A stretch of DNA of 64,000 bases from Nitrobacter hamburgensis X14 (lineage in GTDB: Bacteria; Pseudomonadota; Alphaproteobacteria; Rhizobiales; Xanthobacteraceae), in assembly GCF_000013885.1 (NCBI RefSeq), contig NC_007961.1, positions 1-64,000 of the forward strand, read 5' to 3'. Below, piece after piece: positions 26,230 to 34,838 of this stretch (the stretch's first letter is position 1; each line of letters starts with the position of its first letter). The notes below the pieces were generated by a model. That model did no database searches. It worked only from the letters and a program-made list of their open reading frames with translations, and was not told where the DNA came from. The translations under genes were made by a program, and so were the position numbers.

Positions 26230-26356
26230 GTAGAATTAACGGGGTCTCGGCGAGCTCGGAGTCGCGGGTGAGTCGCGAGTGCGGGACCGAACGAGGCTCA
26301 TTTGCCGTCGAAATCGGCCGTCAAACGCTGCCTCTCGGATGTAGGATTAACGGGGT
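26230..26356. repeat. 16-bp direct repeat pair in the traI-repA control region
   Basis: GTAGAATTAACGGGGT (26230-26245) and GTAGGATTAACGGGGT (26341-26356) match at 15 of 16 positions and lie 111 bp apart between the divergent traI and repA genes. They could be binding sites for RepA or another plasmid regulator. No classical tra box was found in this 415-bp region. Confidence 0.5.
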
Positions 26357-26530
26357 GCTGAACTGCCATCGTGACGTTGTTGTCGCGCGCAATAACCCCG
26401 CGAAATGATTGCGCGATTCTGAACGAATCATCGCGTTCCACTGCGCGGCTGAGAACCGTCGTTAAGTATCTGTTAACCTTAAAGGACTGGACGAACGCCG
26501 AGAATCGTGACCTAGTTTTGGCGGGCAAAG

Positions 26531-26544
26531 GGCGATAAATCGCC
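26531..26544. promoter_or_regulatory. Inverted repeat upstream of repA, candidate operator
   Basis: GGCGAT and ATCGCC flank AA, 31 bp before the repA ATG. In repABC plasmids RepA, helped by RepB, represses from a dyad near this position. Assignment is by position only. Confidence 0.4.
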
Positions 26545-26575
26545 TATTGGCCGACAATGAAGGAATGAATCGGCA

Positions 26576-27790
26576 ATGCCTGCGCAGGCCCTAAACAGTG
26601 ACCCCACCGAGGACCCCGCGGACAAGATCATCCGGCACGCGGGAATGCTTTCCGAACATTTGCAGGCACGTCGCCAGCAGATGTATCCCCCGGACGCTCA
26701 GAAGAGCCTTCGGCATTTCATGACCCATGAGGTCTCGAAGCTGACGTCGATCCCGGAATCAACACTGAAGTTGATGTCGAATGAAGGGAAAGGTCCCCTC
26801 CCTGCGCGGCTCGAAAATAATCATCGAGCCTATACGCTTGCCCAAATCAACGAACTTCGGCAGCTCTTTGCCGCCCAACGTCCGGCAGATGCCCTCAGGT
26901 TTTTGCCCCACCGTCGAGCCGACGAGCATCTGCAGGTTCTCGCGGTTGCTAACTTCAAGGGCGGCAGCGCCAAGACAACAACGAGTGCGCATCTTGCTCA
27001 CTTCCTAGCCCTCCATGGCTATCGCGTCTTAGCGATCGACCTCGATCCGCAAGCGTCGTTGTCGGCGATGTTCGGTGCGCAGCCCGAAATCGATGTCCGG
27101 CAGAACGAGACTATCTACGCCGCCCTGCGCTATGACGATGAACGCCGACCCATCGTTGACATCATCCGGCCGACCTACTTCACGGGCATCGACCTCATTC
27201 CCGGAAATATCGAGGTGATGGAGTACGAGCATGAGACGCCTCGTTACCTGTCGAGGCGGCAGCCGGGCTCGGAGAGCATCTTTTTCGAGCGGTTGCGTCT
27301 CGCATTGGCGGACGTTGAAGACGCTTACGACGTCGTCATCTTGGACACGCCGCCGTCACTCGGCTTCTTGACATTGGGCGCCATCTACGCGGCGACTGGG
27401 CTTCTCGTGACGGTCCATCCCGCAATGCTCGATGTCATGTCGATGAGCCAGTTCTTGCTGATGATGGGTGATCTCATATCCGTTATCCGCGATGCCGGCG
27501 CGACCATGAAGCAGGACTTTCTTCGATATGTCGTCACCCGCCATGATCCGTTTGACCAATCGCAGGTCCGGGTCGTGACGATGCTGCGGCATCTGTTCGC
27601 TGAAGATGTGCTGACTGCGACTGCGATCGCGAGCACCGCGATTGAGACGGCAGGGTTGGCTAAGCGAACCCTCTACGAGTTGGAGCCAGGCAACATTTCG
27701 GCAGCAACCGCGAAGCGGGCGAGAGAATCAATCGACGCGGTCAACGAGCAGATCCTGGCATTGGTTACCCACGCTTGGGGGCGAACATGA
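26576..27790 (+). CDS. repA: Plasmid partitioning ATPase RepA (ParA)
   Basis: 404 aa. The N-terminal region carries a DNA-binding segment (VSKLTSIPESTLKLMSNEGKGPLP). The ParA ATPase core has the deviant Walker A FKGGSAKTTTSAHLA, VLAIDLDPQASLS and VVILDTPPSLGFLTL. It segregates plasmid copies with RepB and parS and represses the operon. An AAGGA site precedes ATG. The stop overlaps the repB start (ATGA). Confidence 0.96.
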   Translation: MPAQALNSDPTEDPADKIIRHAGMLSEHLQARRQQMYPPDAQKSLRHFMTHEVSKLTSIPESTLKLMSNEGKGPLPARLENNHRAYTLAQINELRQLFAAQRPADALRFLPHRRADEHLQVLAVANFKGGSAKTTTSAHLAHFLALHGYRVLAIDLDPQASLSAMFGAQPEIDVRQNETIYAALRYDDERRPIVDIIRPTYFTGIDLIPGNIEVMEYEHETPRYLSRRQPGSESIFFERLRLALADVEDAYDVVILDTPPSLGFLTLGAIYAATGLLVTVHPAMLDVMSMSQFLLMMGDLISVIRDAGATMKQDFLRYVVTRHDPFDQSQVRVVTMLRHLFAEDVLTATAIASTAIETAGLAKRTLYELEPGNISAATAKRARESIDAVNEQILALVTHAWGRT

Positions 27791-28818
27791 CGAGTAAAAG
27801 TCGTTCGGGACGATCGATACTTGCCAACTTTGGATCGTTCTCGGAGTCTGAGACGACCTCGGACCCCTCCCCTTCAAGTCCCGCCCGTGTGGATGCGCCG
27901 GCGCAACCGCCGGCCCGAGTCGGAGCTGGGGTTATTGGAGCAACGCAGCGATCATTAGCGGAACTGCGCGAAGAGCGGGACAAGCTTCAGGCGCTCGTTG
28001 ACGCTGCCGGCGGTTCAGAGCTTGATCCGGGCTCTATCGATCCCTCCCCTTTCCCGGACCGGCTGCCTGATGACAGTCAGGTCGATTTCGAAGCACTCAA
28101 AAAACTTATTGCCGAAGAAGGTCAGAAGGTGCCGATCCAGGTCCGGCGGCATCCGAAGGTCAGCCGTCGATACCAGGTCGTTTACGGGCATCGCCGCTGG
28201 CGAGCGGCCTTGGATCTCGGCATCAAGGTCAAAGCCACGGTTGTCGCGCTGTCGGACAGCGAGCTCGTCGTCGCACAAGGTATCGAGAACGCGGCGCGTC
28301 AAGATCTGAGCTGGATCGAGCGCGCGCTTTTCGCGTGGCGAATGGATCAGGCCGGCATCAAAGCCCGCGATATCCGCGTCGCTCTTTCGATCGATGATCC
28401 AGAGCTAGCCCGCCTTCGGGCAGTGTGCCGAGCCGTCCCGGTCGATGTGATCGAGGCGATCGGCCGGGCGCCGAAGGCGGGTCGGCCCCGTTGGGTCGCG
28501 ATGGCGGCTTCCATCGGAGAGGACCCGGCTGCGCTGGATCGGGTGCGAAAAACCTTGTCAGGTGACAAGGTTTCCATCCTGACCTCCGACGATCGATTCA
28601 AGCTCGCCCTTGCCGCTGTAAAGGCACCATCGGCGCGCTCGCGAAGCGAGATCGAACTTCGGGGCCCAGCGGGCAGGGTCCTCGGGAAGGCTACCTTCGC
28701 AAAAGGGGACATCAAGCTCACGGTCGCCGAGGAGCACGCATCCGGATTTGGCGCCTTCCTGGAGGAAGAGCTGCCGGGGTTGGTGGAAAGATTTTTTGCC
28801 CGAGAGGGCACTGAGTGA
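27787..28818 (+). CDS. repB: Plasmid partitioning protein RepB (ParB)
   Basis: 343 aa from ATG 27787 in the ATGA overlap with repA; an earlier in-frame start only adds four residues. It starts with the RepB signature SRSGRSILANFGS, then has the ParB nuclease-like domain (VPIQVRRHPKVSRRYQVVYGHRRWRAAL) and the RepB HTH region. A 22-bp perfect palindrome lies within its own coding sequence at 28551, encoding KTLSGDKV, and may be a binding site. Confidence 0.95.
   Translation: MTSKSRSGRSILANFGSFSESETTSDPSPSSPARVDAPAQPPARVGAGVIGATQRSLAELREERDKLQALVDAAGGSELDPGSIDPSPFPDRLPDDSQVDFEALKKLIAEEGQKVPIQVRRHPKVSRRYQVVYGHRRWRAALDLGIKVKATVVALSDSELVVAQGIENAARQDLSWIERALFAWRMDQAGIKARDIRVALSIDDPELARLRAVCRAVPVDVIEAIGRAPKAGRPRWVAMAASIGEDPAALDRVRKTLSGDKVSILTSDDRFKLALAAVKAPSARSRSEIELRGPAGRVLGKATFAKGDIKLTVAEEHASGFGAFLEEELPGLVERFFAREGTE
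28551..28572. promoter_or_regulatory. parS: parS-like palindrome inside repB
   Basis: AACCTTGTCA and TGACAAGGTT flank GG: ten perfectly paired bases per arm. A near copy lies 285 bp downstream. Long palindromes repeated around repB are what RepB centromere sites look like. It differs from the GTTNNNNGCNNNNAAC type known from some repABC plasmids, so the assignment is inference. Confidence 0.6.
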
Positions 28819-28836
28819 TTTTCGGCGTGCGGTCCG

Positions 28837-28856
28837 ACCTTGTCACCTGACAAGGT
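28837..28856. promoter_or_regulatory. parS: parS-like palindrome downstream of repB
   Basis: ACCTTGTCA and TGACAAGGT flank CC, 18 bp after the repB stop. Only the two central bases and one outer base differ from the copy inside repB. It is a candidate RepB site at the head of the repB-repC intergenic region. Confidence 0.6.
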
Positions 28857-28934
28857 TTGGCTGGACGGCGGGAAGGGCAGAGGCCTCGGCCGAAGCCGGA
28901 CGATAGTGCGACAAACACAGAGGTAGCATGCGGT

Positions 28935-29010
28935 AAAAAGAAAGGCCCCGAAACAGTGTCCCGGAAGCCTCTCTCGTAATGTCTGGCGACATCGAGAATC
29001 TCACTTCCGC
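28935..29010 (-). ncRNA. Antisense RNA (ctRNA) controlling repC
   Basis: On the minus strand AGGCTTC can pair with GGGGCCT and is followed by TTTCTTTTT (terminator, 28935-28970). This arrangement in the repB-repC gap is the conserved incompatibility RNA of repABC plasmids, which blocks repC expression and sets copy number. The 5' end is estimated; the promoter was not defined. Confidence 0.65.
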
Positions 29011-29094
29011 GAATCACAGTCAAGAGCCTCTTTGAGGCGTTGGACACCATTTTGGTGAGCGCTTTCGCTTTGCCTAAAAGCTGAGGGCACGACC

Positions 29095-30420
29095 ATGACG
29101 GAACACCTAGCAACGACGCCCTTTGGGCGGCGACCGATGACGCTTGGCATGATTTCAAGCCAGCTGGCCGCGAAGAAAGAGAAGTCGGAGACGGTCATTG
29201 TTCACAAGTGGCACGTCTTTCAGCACATCAAGGAGGCGCGCCAGGTGCTCGGCGCGACCGATCGCGCCCTGGCAATCCTGCATGCGCTTTTGTCATTCCA
29301 TCCGGAGACGGCTCTACAGGGCGATAGCGAGTTGATCGTCTGGCCGTCCAACGAGCAACTGATGGCACGGGCCAACGGGATGCCGCCCACGACGCTGCGC
29401 CGGCATCTGGCCATCCTTGTCGATTGCGGTTTGATCATCCGCAGGGACAGCCCGAACGGGAAGCGCTTTGCCCGCAAAGGGCGGGGCGGAGAGATCGAGC
29501 AGGCCTACGGCTTCGACCTGGCGCCGATCGTGGCAAGGGCTGAGGAATACAAATCCCTGGCCGAGGCGGTACAGGCCGAGAAGAAGGCTTTCCGGGTCGC
29601 CAAGGAGCGGCTCACCATCCTGCGCAGGGACATCGTGAAGATGGTCGAGGCGGGGATTGATGAGGGCGTGCCAGCGGACTGGAGGCGGTTTCAGCAGACT
29701 TACCAGGACATAGCGGTGCGGATTCCCCGGACCGCCCCCCGCCAAATCCTGGAAAGTATCGGCGGCGAGATGGAAAAGCTCTGGCGTGATATCCGAGAGC
29801 TGTTGGAATCGTTTACGAAAACACAGAATATGGACGCCAATGAGTCCCATTCCGGGCGCCACATACAGAATTCAAATCCAGACTCTCATTCTGAATCTGA
29901 AGAGGGTCCGCCAAAAAAGATTGAAGCGGGCGGCAAGGTCGCGGCTACCGACAACCTGCGGAGCTTGCCGAAGCGTGAGTTGCCGTTGGGAATTGTACTG
30001 GACGCCTGCCCGGAGATGCGCTGGCTGATGAAAGACGGCGAAATCCGCCACTGGAGGGATTTTCTGGCCGCGGCGGAGCTCGCCCGGCCGATGTTGGGGA
30101 TCAGCCCGAGCGCGTGGTGCGAGGCGAGGGAAGTTCTGGGCGAACAACAGGCTGCGATCACGCTTGCTGCGATCTATCAGAAATCCGACCAGATCAGCAG
30201 CGCCGGCGGCTATTTGCGCAGTTTGACCGAGCGCGCCAAGGACGGCAAATTCTCGGTCTGGCCGATGGTCATGGCGTTGTTGCGCGCAAAACTCGACGCC
30301 TCGAAGCCGCCGGCGACCCAGAGTGGGCGGGATTCCGCCGAGCCGCAAAAAACGGCCCAGGGCGGCGGTTTGCAGCCGAGCGACCAATTGCGGACCCCTC
30401 TGTCTAGGTGGCAAAAGTGA
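29095..30420 (+). CDS. repC: Replication initiator RepC
   Basis: 441 aa. The N-terminal winged-helix region starts TEHLATTPFGRRPMTLGMI and contains LIVWPSNEQLMARANGMPPTTLRRHLAILVDCGLI. The C-terminal domain ends in an AQG-rich tail. The AT-richer middle of the gene (about 29810-29910, around TKTQNMDANES) is where repABC plasmids keep their origin, so oriV is probably inside repC. Expression should be limited by the antisense RNA upstream. Confidence 0.95.
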   Translation: MTEHLATTPFGRRPMTLGMISSQLAAKKEKSETVIVHKWHVFQHIKEARQVLGATDRALAILHALLSFHPETALQGDSELIVWPSNEQLMARANGMPPTTLRRHLAILVDCGLIIRRDSPNGKRFARKGRGGEIEQAYGFDLAPIVARAEEYKSLAEAVQAEKKAFRVAKERLTILRRDIVKMVEAGIDEGVPADWRRFQQTYQDIAVRIPRTAPRQILESIGGEMEKLWRDIRELLESFTKTQNMDANESHSGRHIQNSNPDSHSESEEGPPKKIEAGGKVAATDNLRSLPKRELPLGIVLDACPEMRWLMKDGEIRHWRDFLAAAELARPMLGISPSAWCEAREVLGEQQAAITLAAIYQKSDQISSAGGYLRSLTERAKDGKFSVWPMVMALLRAKLDASKPPATQSGRDSAEPQKTAQGGGLQPSDQLRTPLSRWQK

Positions 30421-30433
30421 TCCGAGCTGGCGA

Positions 30434-30457
30434 GCCAGCAGGTGCCATCTTGCTGGC
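30434..30457. promoter_or_regulatory. Inverted repeat, candidate vapBC operator/promoter
   Basis: GCCAGCA (30434-30440) and TGCTGGC (30451-30457) form perfect 7-bp arms around ten bases. A TATATG -10-like hexamer lies at 30472. The vapB start is at 30502, so autorepression by VapBC at this dyad is likely. Confidence 0.5.
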
Positions 30458-30501
30458 AGATCACTTATGGCTATATGCTTAAGGCCAAGGAGGCAAAGGA
30501 T

Positions 30502-30750
30502 ATGGCTGAACCGCAACTTTCTGTTCGAAGTGCGAAGGCTCGCGATCTTGCCCATCGTCTGGCGCGTCGGGAGAACCGCTCGATCGCTGACGTGGTCGAG
30601 CGCGCGTTGGAGGCCTACGAGGAGCGGGCGGCCGGACGGGAGCCGCCGACGGCGTTCTACGCCCGTCTGAAGGCGAGCGCCGATGCCGACATTGATCTCG
30701 AAGCAGTCATCCGCGAGGGGCGGCACCCACACACGGGGCCAGAGCTTTGA
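30502..30750 (+). CDS. vapB: VapB-type antitoxin
   Basis: 82 aa from ATG 30502, preceded by AAGGAGG; in-frame codons further upstream lack a site. It begins MAEPQLSVRSAKARDLAHRLARRENRSIADVVERALEAYEE, a ribbon-helix-helix module, followed by a Pro-containing toxin-binding tail. Its stop overlaps the vapC start. Placed right after repC, it should help plasmid retention. Confidence 0.85.
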   Translation: MAEPQLSVRSAKARDLAHRLARRENRSIADVVERALEAYEERAAGREPPTAFYARLKASADADIDLEAVIREGRHPHTGPEL

Positions 30751-31160
30751 TCTTTCTCGACACTAACGTCATCTCCGAGACCCTGAGAAAAGCCCCCGAT
30801 GACGGCGTGCTTGCCTGGCTGGTTCGCCATGATGCCGAGCTTGCGCTTCCCACGGTCACGATCGCCGAGATCGCATTCGGTATTCAGAAGATCAGACCCG
30901 ATCAGCGCGCTGAGCGCCTGGAACGGGGGCTGTTGGATTGGCGGCGACGCTTCGCCGATCGAATCTTTGGCCTGACCGAAGAGGCCGCGCTGGCCTATGG
31001 CGAGATCATGGGGGAGGCGACACGCCGCGGCCAGCCGATCTCCGCGCCCGACGGAATGATCGCGGCCATCGCCCGCGTCAACGGCGGTCGCTTGGCCACG
31101 CGGAATCGGAGTGATTTTGCTTCGACAGGGCTCGAGCTGATGTCGCCGTGGGACTTCTGA
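30747..31160 (+). CDS. vapC: VapC/FitB-type PIN-domain toxin
   Basis: 137 aa starting at TTG 30747, which overlaps the vapB TGA. PIN residues: MIFLDTNVISE (Asp), TIAEIAFGI (Glu), ISAPDGMIAAIA (Asp) and TRNRSDFASTGL (Asp). It is a putative RNase. The family is close to FitB (IFLDTNVISE), distinct from the other two vapC genes in the window. Confidence 0.88.
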   Translation: MIFLDTNVISETLRKAPDDGVLAWLVRHDAELALPTVTIAEIAFGIQKIRPDQRAERLERGLLDWRRRFADRIFGLTEEAALAYGEIMGEATRRGQPISAPDGMIAAIARVNGGRLATRNRSDFASTGLELMSPWDF

Positions 31161-31164
31161 CGGG

Positions 31165-32238
31165 TCAAAGTCCGGCCGCTTTGGTCAAATTGACCCGAAA
31201 CCGGTCGCGGCGGCGCTGATAGCGGCGGGTCATTTCGGCGCTGGCGTGGCCGAGCTGCTTTTGGACATAGCGCTCGTCGACCTCGGCCGAGGAGGCGAGG
31301 CCGGCGCGCAGCGAATGGCCGGCGAATTTCTCCTCGCGTTCGCCTTCGGGGAGATCGCCCCGGACACCGGCCGCCAACGCCGCGCATTTCACCAGACGAG
31401 CGACCTGCCGATCGGTCAGGCGATCTGGCCCGACGTCCTTGCCCTGGCCGATGACGCGGCGGAACAGCGGCCCATGGCCGATCTTGGCCAGTTTCAGCCA
31501 GGTCTGCAGCGCGATAACGGGGCAGGTGGCGTCGGAGGAGCCACGGCCGATTTCGACCTCGCGCCAGCCGGTTTTGCCGCGCAGGGTGACGATCATGCCC
31601 TTGTCGAGGATCTCGACCCAGCCACGGCCGTCCTCGGTGTCGTCGCGATCAACATCGAGGCCGACGATTTCCGAGCGGCGCAGGGCTCCTGCGAAGCCGA
31701 TCAGCAGCATGGCGCGGTCGCGTAATCCCCGCAGGGTGCCGCGATCGAGCGTTTCCAGCATGGCGATGACGTCTTCCGGGAGAACCGCTTCCTTCTGCCG
31801 GGGCGGGGCGGCGTGGGTGTTGCGGATGCCGGCGAGCACGGTCGCGATGTGCCGATCCGCGCGATCGAGCGGCGTGCCGCGCTGGGCATAGGTCCAGGTC
31901 AGGGCCGAGAGCCGGCGTTCGATCGTCGCGACCGAATTCGGCTGGTGATCGGCGGTCGCCGTGCCCGAGGCGCAGGCGGTAATGTAGAGCCCGACCGTCT
32001 GGGCCGAGGGCGGCAAGACCTCGAGGCCCTGGCGCCGGCACCAGGCCGAAAAATGCTTCCAGTCGGAGGCGTAGGCGCGGCGGGTGTTGGCCGAGCTCGC
32101 GGCCTCGACATAGCCGCGGGCGCGATCGGCGAGCTGCTCGAGGTGGGCGGGTAGAGGAGGGGAGGGAGCGTCGCCCGGCTCTCGCACGGCCTGCGAAGGG
32201 ACGAGAAGGCTGTCGCTGCCGGGAGAGAGATTGTTCAT
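31165..32238 (-). CDS. Tyrosine recombinase (site-specific integrase, Xer-like)
   Basis: 357 aa with a SAM-like core-binding domain (about 30-150, AASSANTRRAYASDWKHFSAWC) and a catalytic domain carrying R (FAGALRRSEIVGL), H-x-x-R (GHSLRAGLAS), H (LGHASAEM) and the nucleophile Y (TRRYQRRRDRF). All key residues are present. Recombinases of this type next to DUF1403-scpB on rhizobial plasmids probably resolve multimers; a Xer-like palindromic core lies at 37065, now separated by vapBC and a transposon. Confidence 0.9.
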   Translation of the reverse strand: MNNLSPGSDSLLVPSQAVREPGDAPSPPLPAHLEQLADRARGYVEAASSANTRRAYASDWKHFSAWCRRQGLEVLPPSAQTVGLYITACASGTATADHQPNSVATIERRLSALTWTYAQRGTPLDRADRHIATVLAGIRNTHAAPPRQKEAVLPEDVIAMLETLDRGTLRGLRDRAMLLIGFAGALRRSEIVGLDVDRDDTEDGRGWVEILDKGMIVTLRGKTGWREVEIGRGSSDATCPVIALQTWLKLAKIGHGPLFRRVIGQGKDVGPDRLTDRQVARLVKCAALAAGVRGDLPEGEREEKFAGHSLRAGLASSAEVDERYVQKQLGHASAEMTRRYQRRRDRFRVNLTKAAGL

Positions 32239-32240
32239 CG

Positions 32241-32627
32241 TCAGGCCGCCTTGATGTCGGTCTGCGAAAAGTCGTTGCCCTTGTACAGCAGGGGTTCACC
32301 GCTGAGGGCGGCCAGGGCATAGGAAAAGCAGTCGCCGAAATTCAATCCGGCCGGGTGGCGGCCTTTGCCGTAGCGACGCCAGGCGCGCCGGGCCTGGTCG
32401 GCGTGCTCCGCAGTCACGGGAACGATCTCGACGTCCGCCTTATGCAGCCAGAGATCGAGTTCTGTCCCTCCCGCCTCGCCCAAACGGGCCTCGATGACCA
32501 TGGCCGCTTCGAGGACGGTTGCCGCCGAGATCAGGCGGACCGGATCGTCGGCGATGCGCTCACGAAAGCGCGCAGCGTCCGGCTCATTGAAGAAGATCGC
32601 GACAATCGGGGACGTATCGATCACCAT
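32241..32627 (-). CDS. vapC: VapC-type PIN-domain toxin
   Basis: 128 aa, beginning MVIDTSPIVAIFFNEPDAARF (Asp), with AATVLEAAMVIEARLG (Glu) and LNFGDCFSYALAALSGEPLLYKGNDF (two Asp), all typical of Rv0624-like VapC. It starts on a TGATG overlap with vapB. It ends 3 bp from the recombinase gene start on the same strand, so co-transcription is possible. Confidence 0.88.
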   Translation of the reverse strand: MVIDTSPIVAIFFNEPDAARFRERIADDPVRLISAATVLEAAMVIEARLGEAGGTELDLWLHKADVEIVPVTAEHADQARRAWRRYGKGRHPAGLNFGDCFSYALAALSGEPLLYKGNDFSQTDIKAA

Positions 32628-32881
32628 CAGTTTGGAACGCCATTTTCGTCGTAGCCGATGATGTCGTCGGGGCTGCGGGGATCGAGAATCGGAAGCGCAT
32701 TCAGTCGACGCTGCATCGCCTCCATATCCTCCAGAAGGGCGGCCTTGCGCGCCTGCGATTCCGTTCGCTTCAGCCGCTCCTCGATCGCGCGGCGGGTTGC
32801 GACGGTGATGGTCTCCCCGGTGCGCTGGGCCAGTGCGCGCGCGAGCTTTTCGGTCTCGGGATCCTTGATGCTTAGCGCCAT
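32627..32881 (-). CDS. vapB: VapB-type antitoxin
   Basis: 84 aa beginning MALSIKDPETEKLARALAQRTGETITVATRRAIEERLKR, the Rv0623-type VapB helix pattern, followed by a toxin-binding tail ending YDENGVPN. First gene of the third vapBC operon. An AAGGAA site precedes ATG. Confidence 0.87.
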   Translation of the reverse strand: MALSIKDPETEKLARALAQRTGETITVATRRAIEERLKRTESQARKAALLEDMEAMQRRLNALPILDPRSPDDIIGYDENGVPN

Positions 32882-33046
32882 TGCAGGGTTCCTTGGTTCC
32901 TACTCTTCAATATTCTACCTATATAAGGCGTCTCGACCCAAGCGCCCAGCACATTTTTGACGGCGGGCGAGGTTCCTTCGCCGGCGCTCAGGCGGCGCGG
33001 AGCCGTCCTGGGCATCGAATTCGGGGCTGTGCGGGGCGTCAGGGCT

Positions 33047-33073
33047 TGTCGTTCGCGTTTCATTGGCGGACAG
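33047..33073 (+). repeat. Left terminal inverted repeat of the TniABQ transposon
   Basis: Starts TGTCGTTCGCGTTTCA and ends GCGGACAG. Compared with the inverted right end it differs at positions 6, 11, 17, 18 and 20. Confidence 0.85.
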
Positions 33074-33182
33074 CAAGTCATTGATCTGGCACGAATCGTG
33101 TTTTAGGTTCATGAGCGGATTCTAGCCGAATCAACGGATTTTTCGTAGTATTTGAGCGGACAAACTTCGCAGCGAGGTCGCT

Positions 33183-34838
33183 GTGGTTCATGGGCCTGAC
33201 AAGAACTCGGTCGATGAGAGTACCTGGAGCGAGGCGGTTTCGAGGGAGGCCGTGATCCGACGACTGGTGTCGCTTGACCGTCCCGGCCGGTCGGATTTCC
33301 TCCGCGCTTGCCATGAACTCGGCGTCAAACGAACCCGCCTCTATGAGCTGATCGGGGCCTATCGCGAGCATCCCGTCGCGAGTTCACTGTTGCCGCGCCC
33401 GGCAGGCACGCGACAAGGCAGTCGCCGATTGCCGGACGAGACCGAAGCGGTGATCGCCGAGGCGTTGCAGGACTTCTACAAGACACGCCAGAAGCCGAGC
33501 ATCAATCGGCTGCACAAGGAAATCCGCCGGCTCTGCCGTGTGCGCGGCCTGCGGGCGCCATCCTGGCATGCTGTCAGAGCGCGGATCGCTGCGCTTGATC
33601 CTGCCGAACTCGCCATGGCGCGGGAGGGTCCGAAGGCCGCGCGGGACCGTTTCCGGCCCGTTCCGGGGCAATACGAAGCGGGGCATGCCTTTGCGGTTGT
33701 TCAGATCGATCATACGCTGGTCGACGTGATCGTCGTTGATCGCCAGCACCGACGGCCGCTGCAAAGACCGTGGTTGACGCTCGCCATCGATGTTGCGAGC
33801 CGCATGGTCGCGGGCTTCTATCTGACGCTCGAGGCGCCGTCGGCGGTTTCGGTTGCGCTCGCAATCCAGCACCTCGTGCAGCCGAAAGAGCCATGGCTTG
33901 CCGGACTGGGGATCGATGCGGATTGGCCGACCTGCGGATTCCCCGAGGCGATCCATGTCGATAACGCCAGGGAATTTCGGTCGCGCGCCCTGCGACGTGG
34001 CGCGGAGGAATATGGCGTCGAACTGATCCACCGGCCGGTCGCGACGCCCCATTACGGAGGCCATATCGAACGGCTGATCGGCACGATGATGGGCGCGGTC
34101 CATCTTCTGCCGGGCACAACCTTCAGCGATATTGACGAGCGCGGCGATTATGATTCAGCCGCCAATGCGATGATGACGCTGGATGAACTTGAACAGTGGA
34201 TGGCGCTTGAGATCACGCGTTACCATGCTGATCGGCATGGAGCCTTGGGAATCCCGCCGCTGGCGGCCTGGCATGAAGCCTTGGCCCGCCGTGTCAGGCC
34301 CGTGTGTCAGCCCCATGATCTCGCCGGTTTCATGATCGATTTCCTGCCTTCCGTTGACCGGCAGGTCCGACGCGACGGCATTCACCTGTTCGGCCTGCGT
34401 TACTGGGATGACATCCTGAGCATCTGGGCCGGCCGGCTCGATCGGCCTTTGCGTGTGGCTTACGACCCACGCGATCTTTCCAAGATCTACGTCAGGGCTC
34501 CGGATGGCACGCGCTGGCCGATCCGCTTTGCCGATTTGCGGCGACCGCCGATTACGCTGGGCGAGCATCGCCGCGCCCGGACCGCCCTGCGGGAGCGCGG
34601 TCTGGCGCTTGTCGACGAGCAATTGATCTTCGAGACCATCGAAGCCCAGCGCATGCTGGTCGATGAGGCCACCCGGCGCACCAAAGCGGCGCGTCAGCTG
34701 GCCGAAAAGCGCGACCGCGCGCTCGGCGCCGCCACGGCGCACAGCTCCTCGGCGCCGGCCGAGCCGAGGCAAGCCGAGGACGATCGACCGATCGACTGGA
34801 GCAAGGTGCCCATCTTTCCCGTCGAGGAATGGTCGTGA
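33183..34838 (+). CDS. tniA: Transposase TniA (TnsB-like, DDE)
   Basis: 551-aa retroviral-integrase-like transposase. An N-terminal HTH region is followed by the catalytic core: AVVQIDHTLVDVIVVD (first Asp), FPEAIHVDNAREFRSRAL (second Asp) and the block YGGHIERLIGTMMG (Glu). The C-terminal Mu-type domain (GIHLFGLRYWDDILSIW … VAYDPRDLSKIYVR) is complete. It cuts and joins at the terminal repeats together with TniB and TniQ. It overlaps tniB by 10 bp. Confidence 0.93.
   Translation: MVHGPDKNSVDESTWSEAVSREAVIRRLVSLDRPGRSDFLRACHELGVKRTRLYELIGAYREHPVASSLLPRPAGTRQGSRRLPDETEAVIAEALQDFYKTRQKPSINRLHKEIRRLCRVRGLRAPSWHAVRARIAALDPAELAMAREGPKAARDRFRPVPGQYEAGHAFAVVQIDHTLVDVIVVDRQHRRPLQRPWLTLAIDVASRMVAGFYLTLEAPSAVSVALAIQHLVQPKEPWLAGLGIDADWPTCGFPEAIHVDNAREFRSRALRRGAEEYGVELIHRPVATPHYGGHIERLIGTMMGAVHLLPGTTFSDIDERGDYDSAANAMMTLDELEQWMALEITRYHADRHGALGIPPLAAWHEALARRVRPVCQPHDLAGFMIDFLPSVDRQVRRDGIHLFGLRYWDDILSIWAGRLDRPLRVAYDPRDLSKIYVRAPDGTRWPIRFADLRRPPITLGEHRRARTALRERGLALVDEQLIFETIEAQRMLVDEATRRTKAARQLAEKRDRALGAATAHSSSAPAEPRQAEDDRPIDWSKVPIFPVEEWS

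Noticed and set aside
26161..26575. Classical TraR tra box (ATGTGCAGATCTGCACAT-like)
   Set aside because: Searched by eye; no 18-bp dyad close to this was found.
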